Shown piece after piece: positions 19,365 to 28,802 of a stretch of 64,000 nt of DNA; position 1 is the stretch's first letter; each line of letters opens with the position of its first letter. The stretch comes from Pseudoalteromonas undina (GTDB lineage Bacteria > Pseudomonadota > Gammaproteobacteria > Enterobacterales > Alteromonadaceae). Made by a program: the position numbers and the translations under genes. A model generated the notes under the pieces. That model made no database searches and was not told the DNA's origin. It saw nothing but the letters and a program-made list of their open reading frames with translations. The DNA lies in assembly GCF_000238275.3 (NCBI RefSeq), contig NZ_AHCF03000003.1, positions 2,356,501-2,420,500 on the forward strand, given 5' to 3'.

Positions 19365-20987
19365 ATGAAAGCGCGCATTCACCTTATATCTACTTATCAA
19401 AGGGTTTTTAAAAAGCCTTTGTTTGGGATGTTGATGGTTTTTTCACTGTGGGGAACTAACAGCGCCATTGCTGCAACTTCACTTGAAGCCGCAATACCGC
19501 AGAGCAGTTTATTTGATGTGCTAAGTGCGCGAGCTAAAAAGCTTGCTGAACAAGATTACATTGCACCAAAAGAAATACAGTTAGATGCGCTTAATAGTAT
19601 TGATTATCAAGACTACCGCTCAATCCGCTTTAAGCAAGACCAATCGGTATGGAAAGATGAAGGGCTTTATGAGCTGCAATTATTTCACCCCGGTTTTTTA
19701 TATAAAACGCCAGTAAAAATCAATATCGTTGATCAAAATGCAAAGCTTAGCCGCCTTCCATTTAGCACAGAGTTTTATCAATATGATGGAACAGCAGCAC
19801 ACCTAAAAGATGAAATAGCAAAAAGTATTGAAGGTACGCAGTTAGGGCATGCTGGTTTTAGATTACATTACCCATTAAATAACGATGACTATAAAGATGA
19901 GGTTATGGTATTTCAGGGCGCTTCTTATTTTCGCTTAGTTGGGCCTAACCAAGTTTATGGTTTATCTGCACGAGGACTGGCGATTGATACCGCACAAACA
20001 TCTGGTGAAGAGTTTCCTTCATTCAAAGAATTTTGGTTAGTTAAACCAACACCCGAGCAAACTAATATTACTATTTTTGCTTTACTTGATAGTCCATCAG
20101 TAGCGGGAGCTTACAAGTTTGAGATAGACCCTAACACGCAGACAAGTGTTGGCGTCGACATGCAAATTTTTGCCCGTAAAGATGTTAAAAAGCTTGGTAT
20201 AGCACCATTAACGAGTATGTTTTATCACGGTGAAAATAGTACCAAGTTTTTTGATGATTATCGCCCTGAGGTACACGACTCAGACGGTTTGCTCACGCAA
20301 TCACAAGAAGGTAACTGGGTATGGCGTCCACTTAATAATCCATCCCAACTTAGCGTAACCTCTTTTTCATATGAAAATCCTAAAGGCTTTGGCCTTGCAC
20401 AGCGTGACCGTGACTTTAATAACTACTTTGATATAGAAGCGCATTATCATGACCGCCCTAGCTTTTGGATAGAACCACAAGGTGAATGGGGGAATGGCCG
20501 TGTTGAGCTTGTTGAGATTCCAACAGATACTGAAACTAACGATAATATTGTAAGTTATTGGGTTCCTGAAAAACCGTTCAAAGCAGGAGAAGCATTAAAG
20601 TTTAGCTACAAAATATCGACCTTTAATGATTATCTAAGCCAAAATAATTTGGCTAAAGTGGCTAGAACACGCATTGGCAGTGCAGCATTGCCTGGTGAAG
20701 ATAACCCACCTCCAAAGAGCCATCGTCAGTTTACTGTTGACTTTACTGGCCCTGATATCAATCAATTATCTGAAAAATTAGTACTTAGCGCAGACTTGCA
20801 ACTTACCACAGGTGAAGCGCGTGATATTACAGTGCAAAAGCTACCAAAATCATTAGGCTGGCGAGTTGCCTTCAAAGTCGCCCCAAAAGACAGTAATCCT
20901 GTAGATATGCGTTTATCGCTAAAACTACGTAACAAAGCAGTGAGCGAGGCATGGAGCTATGTTTGGTATCCAAATGACATCAAGTAA
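19365..20987 (+). CDS. opgG: Glucan biosynthesis protein OpgG (MdoG)
   Basis: The 540-residue periplasmic protein has a signal peptide (about residues 1-37, ending IAAT) and the MdoG architecture: a large beta-sandwich N-terminal domain and a smaller immunoglobulin-like C-terminal domain. Recognisable conserved stretches are GFRLHYPLN, PNQVYGLSARGLAIDTA, EFPSFKEFW, SMFYHGENS and FRPEVHDSDGL-like DYRPEVHDSDGL. OpgG is needed for osmoregulated periplasmic glucan synthesis (branching or release). AAAGGATTC lies upstream of the ATG. It overlaps opgH by 29 bp in another frame. Confidence 0.95.
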   Translation: MKARIHLISTYQRVFKKPLFGMLMVFSLWGTNSAIAATSLEAAIPQSSLFDVLSARAKKLAEQDYIAPKEIQLDALNSIDYQDYRSIRFKQDQSVWKDEGLYELQLFHPGFLYKTPVKINIVDQNAKLSRLPFSTEFYQYDGTAAHLKDEIAKSIEGTQLGHAGFRLHYPLNNDDYKDEVMVFQGASYFRLVGPNQVYGLSARGLAIDTAQTSGEEFPSFKEFWLVKPTPEQTNITIFALLDSPSVAGAYKFEIDPNTQTSVGVDMQIFARKDVKKLGIAPLTSMFYHGENSTKFFDDYRPEVHDSDGLLTQSQEGNWVWRPLNNPSQLSVTSFSYENPKGFGLAQRDRDFNNYFDIEAHYHDRPSFWIEPQGEWGNGRVELVEIPTDTETNDNIVSYWVPEKPFKAGEALKFSYKISTFNDYLSQNNLAKVARTRIGSAALPGEDNPPPKSHRQFTVDFTGPDINQLSEKLVLSADLQLTTGEARDITVQKLPKSLGWRVAFKVAPKDSNPVDMRLSLKLRNKAVSEAWSYVWYPNDIK

Positions 20988-22923
20988 ACAAAGTACTGGC
21001 ACACCAATGCCTTTTAAAACACTTCGCGTATGGTTATTTGCTATAGCTGCTATTGGCCTCTCAGGCTATGGCATTTCAATTATGTTTGAAATTTTAAACT
21101 CAAATGGCATGACCTTGCTTGAATATGCACTGCTTGCTTTGTTTTCTATTACCTTTGCTTGGATAGTCACCGCGTTTTGTAGTGGCTGCATTGGTTTTAT
21201 ACTGCAGCTATTTCGTATAGATCCGCTCACGCTTAGAAGAATAAAACCGGTCTCCATTAACAATGAAGTACTATCACAGCAAAAAACGGCTGTAGTTATG
21301 CCTATTTATAATGAAGATACCCATAGAGTTATTGCTGGCTTTGAAGTGAGCTTGCAATCGTTAAAAGCCACTGGGCAATTAAAACACTTTGATTTTTATT
21401 TACTGAGCGATACACAAGACGCAACTATTGCCAGTAATGAATTAAGCGCATGGCATGCTTTATGTGAACGTCTTGGCGATACAGCAAAACAAATATTTTA
21501 CCGTCGTCGTGAAGATAATAAACATCGTAAAGTAGGTAACTTAACCGATTTTTGCGAACGTTGGGGTAGCCAATACGAGCATATGATTGTATTGGATGCT
21601 GATAGTGTGATGACGGGTCAATGCATGCTAGAACTCACTACTAGTATGCTGAATAACCCACAAGCGGGATTGATTCAAACTATTCCTATTCCTGTGCGCC
21701 AAGATACTTTTTTTGGACGCTTTTTACAGTTTGCTTCGATTCTTTATAGCCCAATGTTAGCTACTGGCTCTGCTTTTTGGCAAACCGATAAAGCCAATTA
21801 CTGGGGGCATAATGCCATCATTCGTGTTAGTGCGTTTATTGATTGCTGTGGCTTGCCAACACTCAAAGGTAAAGCCCCCTTTGGTGGAGAAATTTTAAGC
21901 CATGATTTTGTGGAAGCTTCTCTATTACATAGCGCAAATTGGGACGTATTATTACTTGCCGATATTGAAGGCAGTTATGAAGAGGTTCCCAGTAATATCT
22001 TAGATTATGCTGTACGAGATAGACGTTGGGTTCAGGGTAATATTCAACACCTAGGTTTACTTTCATCAGCAAAGCTAAAGCTAATGAGCAAACTGCACTT
22101 TTTACTAGGTGCAACAGCGTATATTTCATCTCTTATTTGGTTGTCTATGCTGGCATTAAGTACCATAGATGCGGTAACACGTGCTTTAAATAGTGATGTC
22201 TACTTTAATCGTGCCTATCAGTTATTTCCGACTTGGCAAATAGCCAAAACAGATCTCATTGACTCATTACTTTACCTAACAATTATTATTTTGTTATTAC
22301 CTAAACTTATGGGCGTCATTGTTACTTTAGTGCACCGTAAACAGCGCTTTGGTGGCGCATTAAAGCTCATTTTAGGATCTGTCATTGAAACCATTTTTGC
22401 TATTATTGTGGCACCATTGATGATGGTATTTCATGCGTACTTTGTAGTCTGTGTATTTTTAGGCAAAAAAGTAAAATGGGATGCTCAACCGCGTGAAGGT
22501 AGAATGGTGCCATGGAAAGAAGCGTTTGGTTATACATTGTTTTCTTCGCTTGTTGCCATTGTATGGGGTAGCGTTGCTTATTACTTTACACCGGTCTTTT
22601 TTTGGTGGTTATCTCTTATTTTATTAGGGCTCATCCTCGCTGCTCCTATTGTGCGTTACTCAAGTAGTATCAAGCTAGGCATTAAGCTAAGGCAGTGGGG
22701 CATTTTCCTCTGCCCGAGTGAAGTAGATGACGATGCAACATTAGCGGCTCTTAAAGTACACCTCAAAGAGATAGCCGTTCCACCTGTAGGGCGTTATTCA
22801 ACAGCAGCACCGCTGTTACCATTAGAGCATAAAGTGACAATGCCTATTCAGAACTTTAGTAGTGAATCACATCGAAAGAAGTTTAAAGCACTCATCACAA
22901 AAACTGCTAATAAGCTAAGTTAA
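20959..22923 (+). CDS. opgH: Glucans biosynthesis glucosyltransferase OpgH (MdoH)
   Basis: The 654-residue inner-membrane family-2 glycosyltransferase polymerises the beta-glucan backbone from UDP-glucose. It has N-terminal helices (about 15-75), a cytoplasmic GT2 domain with AVVMPIYNED, DxD in VLDADSVMT (about residue 213), the HDFVEA acid and the RDRRW form of the (Q/R)xxRW motif, then further membrane helices to about 560. It is shorter than the E. coli protein (847 residues), lacking much of the N-terminal extension. The ORF can start at ATG 20959 or ATG 20974; both overlap the opgG end, implying coupled translation. A strong terminator follows. Confidence 0.94.
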   Translation: MFGIQMTSSKQSTGTPMPFKTLRVWLFAIAAIGLSGYGISIMFEILNSNGMTLLEYALLALFSITFAWIVTAFCSGCIGFILQLFRIDPLTLRRIKPVSINNEVLSQQKTAVVMPIYNEDTHRVIAGFEVSLQSLKATGQLKHFDFYLLSDTQDATIASNELSAWHALCERLGDTAKQIFYRRREDNKHRKVGNLTDFCERWGSQYEHMIVLDADSVMTGQCMLELTTSMLNNPQAGLIQTIPIPVRQDTFFGRFLQFASILYSPMLATGSAFWQTDKANYWGHNAIIRVSAFIDCCGLPTLKGKAPFGGEILSHDFVEASLLHSANWDVLLLADIEGSYEEVPSNILDYAVRDRRWVQGNIQHLGLLSSAKLKLMSKLHFLLGATAYISSLIWLSMLALSTIDAVTRALNSDVYFNRAYQLFPTWQIAKTDLIDSLLYLTIIILLLPKLMGVIVTLVHRKQRFGGALKLILGSVIETIFAIIVAPLMMVFHAYFVVCVFLGKKVKWDAQPREGRMVPWKEAFGYTLFSSLVAIVWGSVAYYFTPVFFWWLSLILLGLILAAPIVRYSSSIKLGIKLRQWGIFLCPSEVDDDATLAALKVHLKEIAVPPVGRYSTAAPLLPLEHKVTMPIQNFSSESHRKKFKALITKTANKLS

Positions 22924-22940
22924 TGCCACTACAAATAAAA

Positions 22941-22971
22941 AAGGAGCAACCTTGTGTTGCTCCTTTTTTTT
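22941..22971 (+). terminator. Rho-independent terminator after opgH
   Basis: AAGGAGCAAC (22941-22950) and GTTGCTCCTT (22956-22965) form a perfect 10-bp stem with a 5-nt loop and a run of T. Confidence 0.92.
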
Positions 22972-23066
22972 AGCTGCGTTTACACTTATTTTTTTAAGCC
23001 ATGTTCATTTAATACGACGGGCTTCATTATCTTTAAATCAATCATGCTTTATAAAAGTTAAACAAT

Positions 23067-23095
23067 AAAAAACCCGCAGCAAGTGCGGGTTTTTT
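23067..23095. terminator. Bidirectional terminator between opgH and EF-G
   Basis: AAAAAACCCGCA (23067-23078) and TGCGGGTTTTTT (23084-23095) form a perfect 12-bp stem around GCAAG. A-tract and T-tract make it work in both directions; its main role is to end the leftward EF-G mRNA, 18 bp beyond that stop codon. Confidence 0.92.
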
Positions 23096-23113
23096 AAAGA
23101 GTTAGAGTGCTAA

Positions 23114-25198
23114 TTACTTAGCAGCATTTTTCTCTTTTTCTGCAGCGATTACTGTGTCAGCTACGTTTTGTGGACATGCAGCGTAGTGTGAGAACTCCAT
23201 AGAGAACTGACCACGACCAGATGTCATTGTACGTAGTGAACCGATGTAACCGAACATTTCTGATAACGGTACGTCAGCTTTAATACGAACGCCAGTTAAA
23301 CCAGCTTCTTGATTGCTTAGCATACCACGACGACGGTTAAGGTCACCAATTACATCACCTACGTGATCTTCTGGTGTGAACACGTCAACTTTCATGATTG
23401 GCTCAAGAAGTTGTGCACCCGCTTTAGGGATAGACTGACGGAAAGCGCCTTTAGCAGCGATTTCGAAAGCAATTGCAGATGAATCCACGGCGTGGAAGCC
23501 ACCGTCGAAAAGCTCAACTTCAACGTCAAGTACTGGGAAGCCAGCTAGAACACCTTCACCCATCATTGACTTAAAGCCTTTCTCAACTGCAGGCCAGAAT
23601 TCTTTAGGTACGTTACCACCAACAACTGATGAAGTGAACGCGAAACCTGAACCCACTTCGCCTGGCTTGATGCGGTAATCGATTTTACCAAATTGACCAG
23701 AACCACCAGATTGTTTCTTATGCGTGTAGCTATCTTCGATTTCACGAGTGATAGTTTCACGGTAAGCAACCTGTGGTTGACCAACGATAAGGTCTACACC
23801 GTAAGTACGCTTAAGGATATCTACTTTGATATCTAAGTGAAGCTCACCCATACCTTTAAGGATAGTTTCGCCTGAATCTTCATCAGTCTCAACTTGGAAA
23901 GATGGATCTTCTGCAACCATTTTACCGATAGCAACACCCATTTTCTCATTACCGCCTTTATCTTTAGGCTGTACAGCAATCGAGATTACTGGAGTTGGGA
24001 ATACCATTGGCTCAAGTGTTACTGGGTGCTTAGGATCACATAGAGTGTGACCAGTTTGCACGTTTTTCATACCAACGATAGCGATGATATCGCCCGCTTG
24101 TGCTGTAGTAAGCTCTTTACGCTCATCTGCTTGCATCTCAACCATACGGCCAACACGCTCAGTTTTACCTGTAAATGCATTAAGGATAGTGTCACCCTTG
24201 TTAAGCACACCAGAGTAGATACGTACGAATGTTAACGCACCAAAACGGTCATCCATGATTTTGAATGCAAGCGCTTTGAAAGGTTCGTCTGCAGATACAA
24301 TTGCATGCTCGCCGTTTTCGTTACCTTCTTCATCCATAAGAGGTTGAGGATCAACTTCTGTAGGTGCAGGTAAGTAATCTACTACTGCGTCAAGAACAAG
24401 TTGCATACCTTTGTTTTTGAATGCAGAACCACAGAACGTAGGGAAGAATGCAAGGTCACGAGTACCTTTACGGATACAACGCTTGATATCTTCAACTGAA
24501 GGTACTTCACCTTCCATGTATGCTTCCATTAGGTCATCGTCTTGCTCTACAGCAGTCTCGATAAGCATTTCATGGTATTCGTCAACTTTGTCTACCATGT
24601 CTGCAGGAACGTCAGTGATTTCGTAGTTTTCAGGAAGACCAGTGTCATCCCAAACGTATGCTTGCTTGTTTAAAACGTCAACAACACCTACGAATTCATC
24701 TTCAATACCAATTGGTAAAGTCATGATAAGTGGAGTAGCACCAAGTACTTTTTGTACTTGCGCTGTTACACGGTAAAAATCAGCACCCATACGGTCTAAT
24801 TTGTTTACGAAGATGATACGTGCAACACCTGATTCGTTCGCATAGCGCCAGTTAGTTTCTGATTGTGGCTCAACACCACCAGAACCACAGAATACACCCA
24901 CACCGCCATCTAATACTTTAAGTGAACGGTAAACTTCAACTGTGAAGTCAACGTGTCCAGGAGTATCGATAACGTTAAAACGGTGATCTTTCCAGAAACA
25001 GCTTACTGCCGCAGACTGGATAGTAATACCGCGCTCAGCTTCTTGATCCATGAAATCGGTAGTCGATTCACCATCATGAACCTCACCTGTTTTGTGGATA
25101 GTACCTGTAAGCTTTAGGATACGCTCAGTAGTTGTGGTTTTACCCGCATCAACGTGCGCGAAAATACCAATGTTTCTGTACTTCGATAAATCTGCCAT
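23114..25198 (-). CDS. fusA: Elongation factor G, second-copy type (EF-G 2)
   Basis: The 694-residue translational GTPase has GTPase motifs [16 protein letters not shown] and NKLDRMGAD, then EF-G domains II-V with the domain IV signature region [13 protein letters not shown] longer frame extends upstream to 25270, but the universal EF-G start ([19 protein letters not shown]) sits at ATG 25198, with AAGAG upstream. It stands alone, not in an rpsL-rpsG-fusA-tuf operon, and its wording is close to the Vibrio-type EF-G 2. I infer that it is a second EF-G gene. Codon choice is strongly biased, as in a highly expressed gene. Confidence 0.93.
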   Translation of the reverse strand: MADLSKYRNIGIFAHVDAGKTTTTERILKLTGTIHKTGEVHDGESTTDFMDQEAERGITIQSAAVSCFWKDHRFNVIDTPGHVDFTVEVYRSLKVLDGGVGVFCGSGGVEPQSETNWRYANESGVARIIFVNKLDRMGADFYRVTAQVQKVLGATPLIMTLPIGIEDEFVGVVDVLNKQAYVWDDTGLPENYEITDVPADMVDKVDEYHEMLIETAVEQDDDLMEAYMEGEVPSVEDIKRCIRKGTRDLAFFPTFCGSAFKNKGMQLVLDAVVDYLPAPTEVDPQPLMDEEGNENGEHAIVSADEPFKALAFKIMDDRFGALTFVRIYSGVLNKGDTILNAFTGKTERVGRMVEMQADERKELTTAQAGDIIAIVGMKNVQTGHTLCDPKHPVTLEPMVFPTPVISIAVQPKDKGGNEKMGVAIGKMVAEDPSFQVETDEDSGETILKGMGELHLDIKVDILKRTYGVDLIVGQPQVAYRETITREIEDSYTHKKQSGGSGQFGKIDYRIKPGEVGSGFAFTSSVVGGNVPKEFWPAVEKGFKSMMGEGVLAGFPVLDVEVELFDGGFHAVDSSAIAFEIAAKGAFRQSIPKAGAQLLEPIMKVDVFTPEDHVGDVIGDLNRRRGMLSNQEAGLTGVRIKADVPLSEMFGYIGSLRTMTSGRGQFSMEFSHYAACPQNVADTVIAAEKEKNAAK

Positions 25199-25406
25199 TA
25201 ATTTTACTCTTAATAAAGTCGATAAATTATTCGGCGGGAGTATAGCATTACTTAAAGCGAACATCACCATAGAAGTCGCTTAAAATGCAATCAATTTATA
25301 AAAAACTTGCTTTAAAGATATTTTGGGGTATGAGATGGGCTTGATAGGGGCCCGTTATAAACTGAATTTAAATGACTTAAGTGCTTAATAAGTGCAATGC
25401 AGTGAT

Positions 25407-25441
25407 GGCATGAAGCATATAAAATTATTTTGCTCCATGCC
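25407..25441 (-). terminator. Hairpin after the CoA-transferase operon
   Basis: GGCATGAAGC (25407-25416) pairs with GCTCCATGCC (25432-25441) with one G-T wobble and an AT-rich loop, 15 bp beyond the scoB stop. It lacks a clear T-run, so it is a weak terminator candidate. The rest of 25199-25455 contains the EF-G upstream region, including a TATACT-like -10 on the minus strand near 25240. Confidence 0.4.
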
Positions 25442-25455
25442 CATCATTAGTAAAA

Positions 25456-26115
25456 TTACTCAAAAGTCATGGTTTTGACTTTGTCGTTAATAACTAAATT
25501 ACCCGCCGTTTTGGCTTTAATTTCATCAACACTTACTCCTGGCGCGCATTCTAACAAGTGAAAAGCGCCGTCTTTAATTTCTAATAAAGCGAGATCCGTA
25601 ATTACTTTATTAATACAGGCAACACCGGTTAGTGGCAGGCTACATTCACTTAATAGTTTTGACTCACCATGTTTGTTTGCATGGGTCATGGTGCAAATAA
25701 TATTTTTTGCCCCAGCCACTAAATCCATCGCTCCGCCCATACCTTTAACCAGCTTGTTAGGAATCATCCAACTAGCAATGTTGCCATTTTGGTCAACTTC
25801 AAAAGCCCCCAAAACAGTTAAATCAACATGCCCACCGCGGATCATGGCAAAGCTTTCTGCAGAATTAAAAATAGCGGCACCAGTTGCTGCGGTTACTGTT
25901 TCCTTCCCCGCGTTGATCATATCCGCATCCACTGAGCCAGCGTGTGGATATGGCCCCATTCCTAAAAGGCCATTTTCCGATTGCAACATCACCTCAATGC
26001 CTTCAGGCACATAATTCGCGACAAGTGTTGGTATACCAATGCCTAAATTGACGTAGTAGCCATCTTCGAGTTCCATCGCCACGCGTTTTGCTATTTGCTC
26101 TCGTGTTAATGCCAT
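25456..26115 (-). CDS. scoB: 3-oxoacid (acetoacetyl) CoA-transferase subunit B
   Basis: The 219-residue beta subunit of succinyl-CoA:3-ketoacid/acetate-acetoacetate CoA-transferase activates acetoacetate to acetoacetyl-CoA. It carries the catalytic glutamate motif SENGLLGMGP and the GIPTLVANY segment. An upstream in-frame extension exists, but ATG at 26115 has a perfect AAGGAG and matches the family N-terminus (MALTREQIAKRVAMEL), so I start there. It is the last gene of a five-gene operon, 13 bp after subunit A. Confidence 0.95.
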   Translation of the reverse strand: MALTREQIAKRVAMELEDGYYVNLGIGIPTLVANYVPEGIEVMLQSENGLLGMGPYPHAGSVDADMINAGKETVTAATGAAIFNSAESFAMIRGGHVDLTVLGAFEVDQNGNIASWMIPNKLVKGMGGAMDLVAGAKNIICTMTHANKHGESKLLSECSLPLTGVACINKVITDLALLEIKDGAFHLLECAPGVSVDEIKAKTAGNLVINDKVKTMTFE

Positions 26116-26128
26116 AACTATGTACTCC

Positions 26129-26836
26129 TTATTGCTCGGCCGGTTGCGTTGTGATTTTTTCAATCCGTTTTTCAAATTCACTTTTAATAACACGGTCAAT
26201 ATAAATACCGGGTGTATGAATTTGGCTTGGTTCAAGCTCGCCTGGCTCGACAATTTCTTCAACTTCGAGCACGGTTATTTTACCTGCGGTTGCGGCTATG
26301 GGGTTAAAATTCATCGCTGTATGGCGGTAAATGCAATTTCCATAGCGATCCGCTATCCACGCTTTCACAATAGCAAAATCACCGGTAATACTCGGCTCAA
26401 GTAAATAATCACGGTCGTTAATAGTGCGTGTTTCTTTGCCTTCGGCGACCGGAGTACCTACACCTGTTGCCGTATAAAAGGCAGGAATGCCCGCACCACC
26501 GGCACGCATTTTTTCGGCTAGCGTCCCTTGTGGCGTTAGTTCAACATCTAACTCACCACTCAACAACTGCTGCTCAAATAACGCATTTTCACCAACATAC
26601 GAGGCAATCATTTTACTAATTTGCTTGCCTTCGAGTAGCAACCCTAAACCAAAACCATCAACACCACAGTTATTCGACACTAAGGTTAAGTCTCGGGTGC
26701 CTTGGCGCTTAATCTGTGCAATTAATCCCTCTGGAATACCACATAAACCAAAACCACCAGCGATAACTGTCATACCATCTTCAAGACCCGCCATCGCTTC
26801 GCTGTAACTTGTAACTACTTTATCAAAACCTGCCAT
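26129..26836 (-). CDS. scoA: 3-oxoacid (acetoacetyl) CoA-transferase subunit A
   Basis: The 235-residue alpha subunit shows the CoA-transferase family I signature [12 protein letters not shown] and the [11 protein letters not shown] stretch, then the [17 protein letters not shown] region. With subunit B it transfers CoA from succinyl-CoA (or acetyl-CoA) to acetoacetate. AGGAG precedes the ATG. It lies 9 bp downstream of the 3-hydroxybutyrate dehydrogenase gene, placing acetoacetate activation right after its formation. Confidence 0.95.
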   Translation of the reverse strand: MAGFDKVVTSYSEAMAGLEDGMTVIAGGFGLCGIPEGLIAQIKRQGTRDLTLVSNNCGVDGFGLGLLLEGKQISKMIASYVGENALFEQQLLSGELDVELTPQGTLAEKMRAGGAGIPAFYTATGVGTPVAEGKETRTINDRDYLLEPSITGDFAIVKAWIADRYGNCIYRHTAMNFNPIAATAGKITVLEVEEIVEPGELEPSQIHTPGIYIDRVIKSEFEKRIEKITTQPAEQ

Positions 26837-26845
26837 TGGCTCCTC

Positions 26846-27607
26846 CTATTGTGCAGTCCAACCGCCATCAATGGCGATCGCTTGGGCGGTAATGTTACGA
26901 GCTGCATCGGCCATTAAAAAACTAACGGTATGTAGGATCTCGTCTAAGCCGATAAATGCTTTTTTCGGCATGGGCGCTAGCATAATCGTGTCGATCACTT
27001 GTTGCTCAGAAATACCATGTTCTTTTGCTTGTGCGGCAATTTGCTGTTCTACCAAAGGCGTTTTCACATAGGCAGGGCAAACAGTATTAATAGTAATATT
27101 GGCATCCCCTGTTTCGAGTGCCATAGTTTTAGTAAAGCCGATTAAGCCATGTTTTGCAGCGATATAAGCCGACTTATATTTAGAGGCGACCATCGCATGA
27201 ATAGAACCAATATTTATGATTCGACCAAAGTTTTGCGCCCGCATACGTGGCAAAACTGCTTTACTCATCATTGCGGGGCCAACCAACATCACTTGCTGTA
27301 AAAGCAGCCACTTATCTGCAGGAAAGTCTTCAAGTTTTGCCACATGCTGTATTCCTGCATTATTAATTAATACATCGATAGGTTGCGTAAAGGTGTTAAA
27401 AAAGTCCTCAATCGCTTGGCTATCAGCAACGTTAAGTGCGTAACCATGAGCGTTACCACCCTGATTAACTATTTTTTGCGCTGCTTGTTGAGCCTGTTGC
27501 TCATTAAGATCGGTAACAATAATAGTATGCCCAGCAAGAGCTAACTGCTCAGCAATATAAAACCCTATTCCACTAGCTGCACCGGTGATTAAAACGTTTT
27601 GACTCAT
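26846..27607 (-). CDS. bdhA: D-3-hydroxybutyrate dehydrogenase (SDR family)
   Basis: The 253-residue short-chain dehydrogenase oxidises 3-hydroxybutyrate to acetoacetate with NAD. It shows the nucleotide motif TGAASGIG, NNAGIQHVA (the GIQHV wording is typical of 3-hydroxybutyrate dehydrogenases), the catalytic Ser in INIGSIHAM and YIAAK with the catalytic Tyr and Lys. The C-terminus IAIDGGWTAQ is also characteristic. It lies 4 bp after the esterase gene and 9 bp before scoA, in a coherent pathway operon. Confidence 0.93.
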   Translation of the reverse strand: MSQNVLITGAASGIGFYIAEQLALAGHTIIVTDLNEQQAQQAAQKIVNQGGNAHGYALNVADSQAIEDFFNTFTQPIDVLINNAGIQHVAKLEDFPADKWLLLQQVMLVGPAMMSKAVLPRMRAQNFGRIINIGSIHAMVASKYKSAYIAAKHGLIGFTKTMALETGDANITINTVCPAYVKTPLVEQQIAAQAKEHGISEQQVIDTIMLAPMPKKAFIGLDEILHTVSFLMADAARNITAQAIAIDGGWTAQ

Positions 27608-27611
27608 ACTG

Positions 27612-28793
27612 CTATTCCTCTAAAAACTCACTGATAAGCTGCGCTTTAGGCAAGATTGAAAAAATGCCATCCAAATGTCCCCAACCGCCTTCAATTTCAG
27701 AAAGCTGAACGTCTTTCCCCAGCGACTTCATTGACTCATACACGGTTCGCATATTTTCAGGGCGTAGAAGTAGGTCATTGGTGGCAGGTAATAACAATGT
27801 TTTAGCGCTGACCTTTTTAAGTGCTGTACTTAAGTCTTGCTCCATACCGGCAGTAAACAGTTGTGATGCCCGTACCAAATACAATACGTGATTTGCATCT
27901 TGGGCTTTTGCTCTTGCCATGGCTCTTTGCGCCAGTGTTTGGCTTAATTTTGGCAAGATACGAATGTCTTTTAACGCGCCTTCATCAAGTACGTTAAAGT
28001 CAGGGAAGCTAGCGTTATAAATAATCGGGTGCATGGCATCTTGGGTAATATTAAGCATGGTGGCGGCAAGTCCATCTAATGGGCGTTCCTTGCCGTAGTA
28101 ATTACCTTGCTGCCAGTTTTTATCTAACCGAATTGGCAATGCCCACTTTTCAAGGGCAGCGACTGTCCATGCATCCATTTTTGCAGCGCCAATCACATGA
28201 ATTAACCGCTCTACTTTATCTGGGTAACGCGTTGCCCACTCAAGAGCTTGAAACGACCCCATTGATGCGCCCATCACGGCATGTAACTTAGTGATACCTA
28301 GACTTTCGAGTAAACGCTTTTGCACATTCACAAAGTCAGTAATCGTAACCACAGGAAAATCTAAACCATATGGTTTACCTGTTTTGGGATTAGTTGACGC
28401 TGGGCCTGTGGTGATTACATTTTCATCATGCCAGTTGGCATTGACTAAGGTGTCAGAGCTGATCACAAAATACTTGTTAGTATCTATGGCTTTTCCTGAG
28501 CCAATTAACGCATCCCAGTACCCTGCTGCGGCGTCGTCGGCTGAATATTTACCTGCAGCATGAGAGGTTCCAGAAAAATAATGAGTGATCAAAATCACAT
28601 TATCTTTGGCTTCGTTAAGCTCACCATAACTTTCCCAGCCAATATCAACCTGTGGCAACGTTGTACCTGAAACCGTTGTGAAGTTTTCAGTGCTAAAATG
28701 TTGCTTTTCTACTAGTAATGGCTCTGCTTTATCAGCGCCAAACACGGTACTACTAAATAAAAACAGCAACCCTATTAATAATATTATTCTCAT
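27612..28793 (-). CDS. MetX-like alpha/beta hydrolase, predicted periplasmic esterase
   Basis: The 393-residue protein resembles homoserine acetyltransferase (MetX) but has a signal peptide (about residues 1-19, ending VFG), so it should be exported. The nucleophile elbow GASMGS, the Asp in LLPATNDLLLRP and the His in GGWGHLDG form a likely triad. Exported MetX-like proteins are generally annotated as putative esterases rather than methionine enzymes. It sits between a GntP-type permease and 3-hydroxybutyrate dehydrogenase. I infer it may release hydroxy acids from esters or oligomers in the periplasm; this is not demonstrated. Confidence 0.8.
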   Translation of the reverse strand: MRIILLIGLLFLFSSTVFGADKAEPLLVEKQHFSTENFTTVSGTTLPQVDIGWESYGELNEAKDNVILITHYFSGTSHAAGKYSADDAAAGYWDALIGSGKAIDTNKYFVISSDTLVNANWHDENVITTGPASTNPKTGKPYGLDFPVVTITDFVNVQKRLLESLGITKLHAVMGASMGSFQALEWATRYPDKVERLIHVIGAAKMDAWTVAALEKWALPIRLDKNWQQGNYYGKERPLDGLAATMLNITQDAMHPIIYNASFPDFNVLDEGALKDIRILPKLSQTLAQRAMARAKAQDANHVLYLVRASQLFTAGMEQDLSTALKKVSAKTLLLPATNDLLLRPENMRTVYESMKSLGKDVQLSEIEGGWGHLDGIFSILPKAQLISEFLEE

Positions 28794-28802
28794 TGCAATT
28801 CC

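Noticed and set aside
24411..24626. Plus-strand frame inside EF-G, like many others opposite real genes
   Set aside because: Antisense shadow of a strongly biased highly expressed gene; no ribosome site or recognisable product.
25199..25270. 24-residue extension of EF-G
   Set aside because: EF-G proteins begin at the [15 protein letters not shown] start; AAGAG precedes ATG 25198 and the extension is upstream sequence.
27612..28793. Homoserine O-acetyltransferase (metX) for methionine synthesis
   Set aside because: The fold fits, but a signal peptide and the 3-hydroxybutyrate neighbourhood point to an exported esterase-like protein instead.
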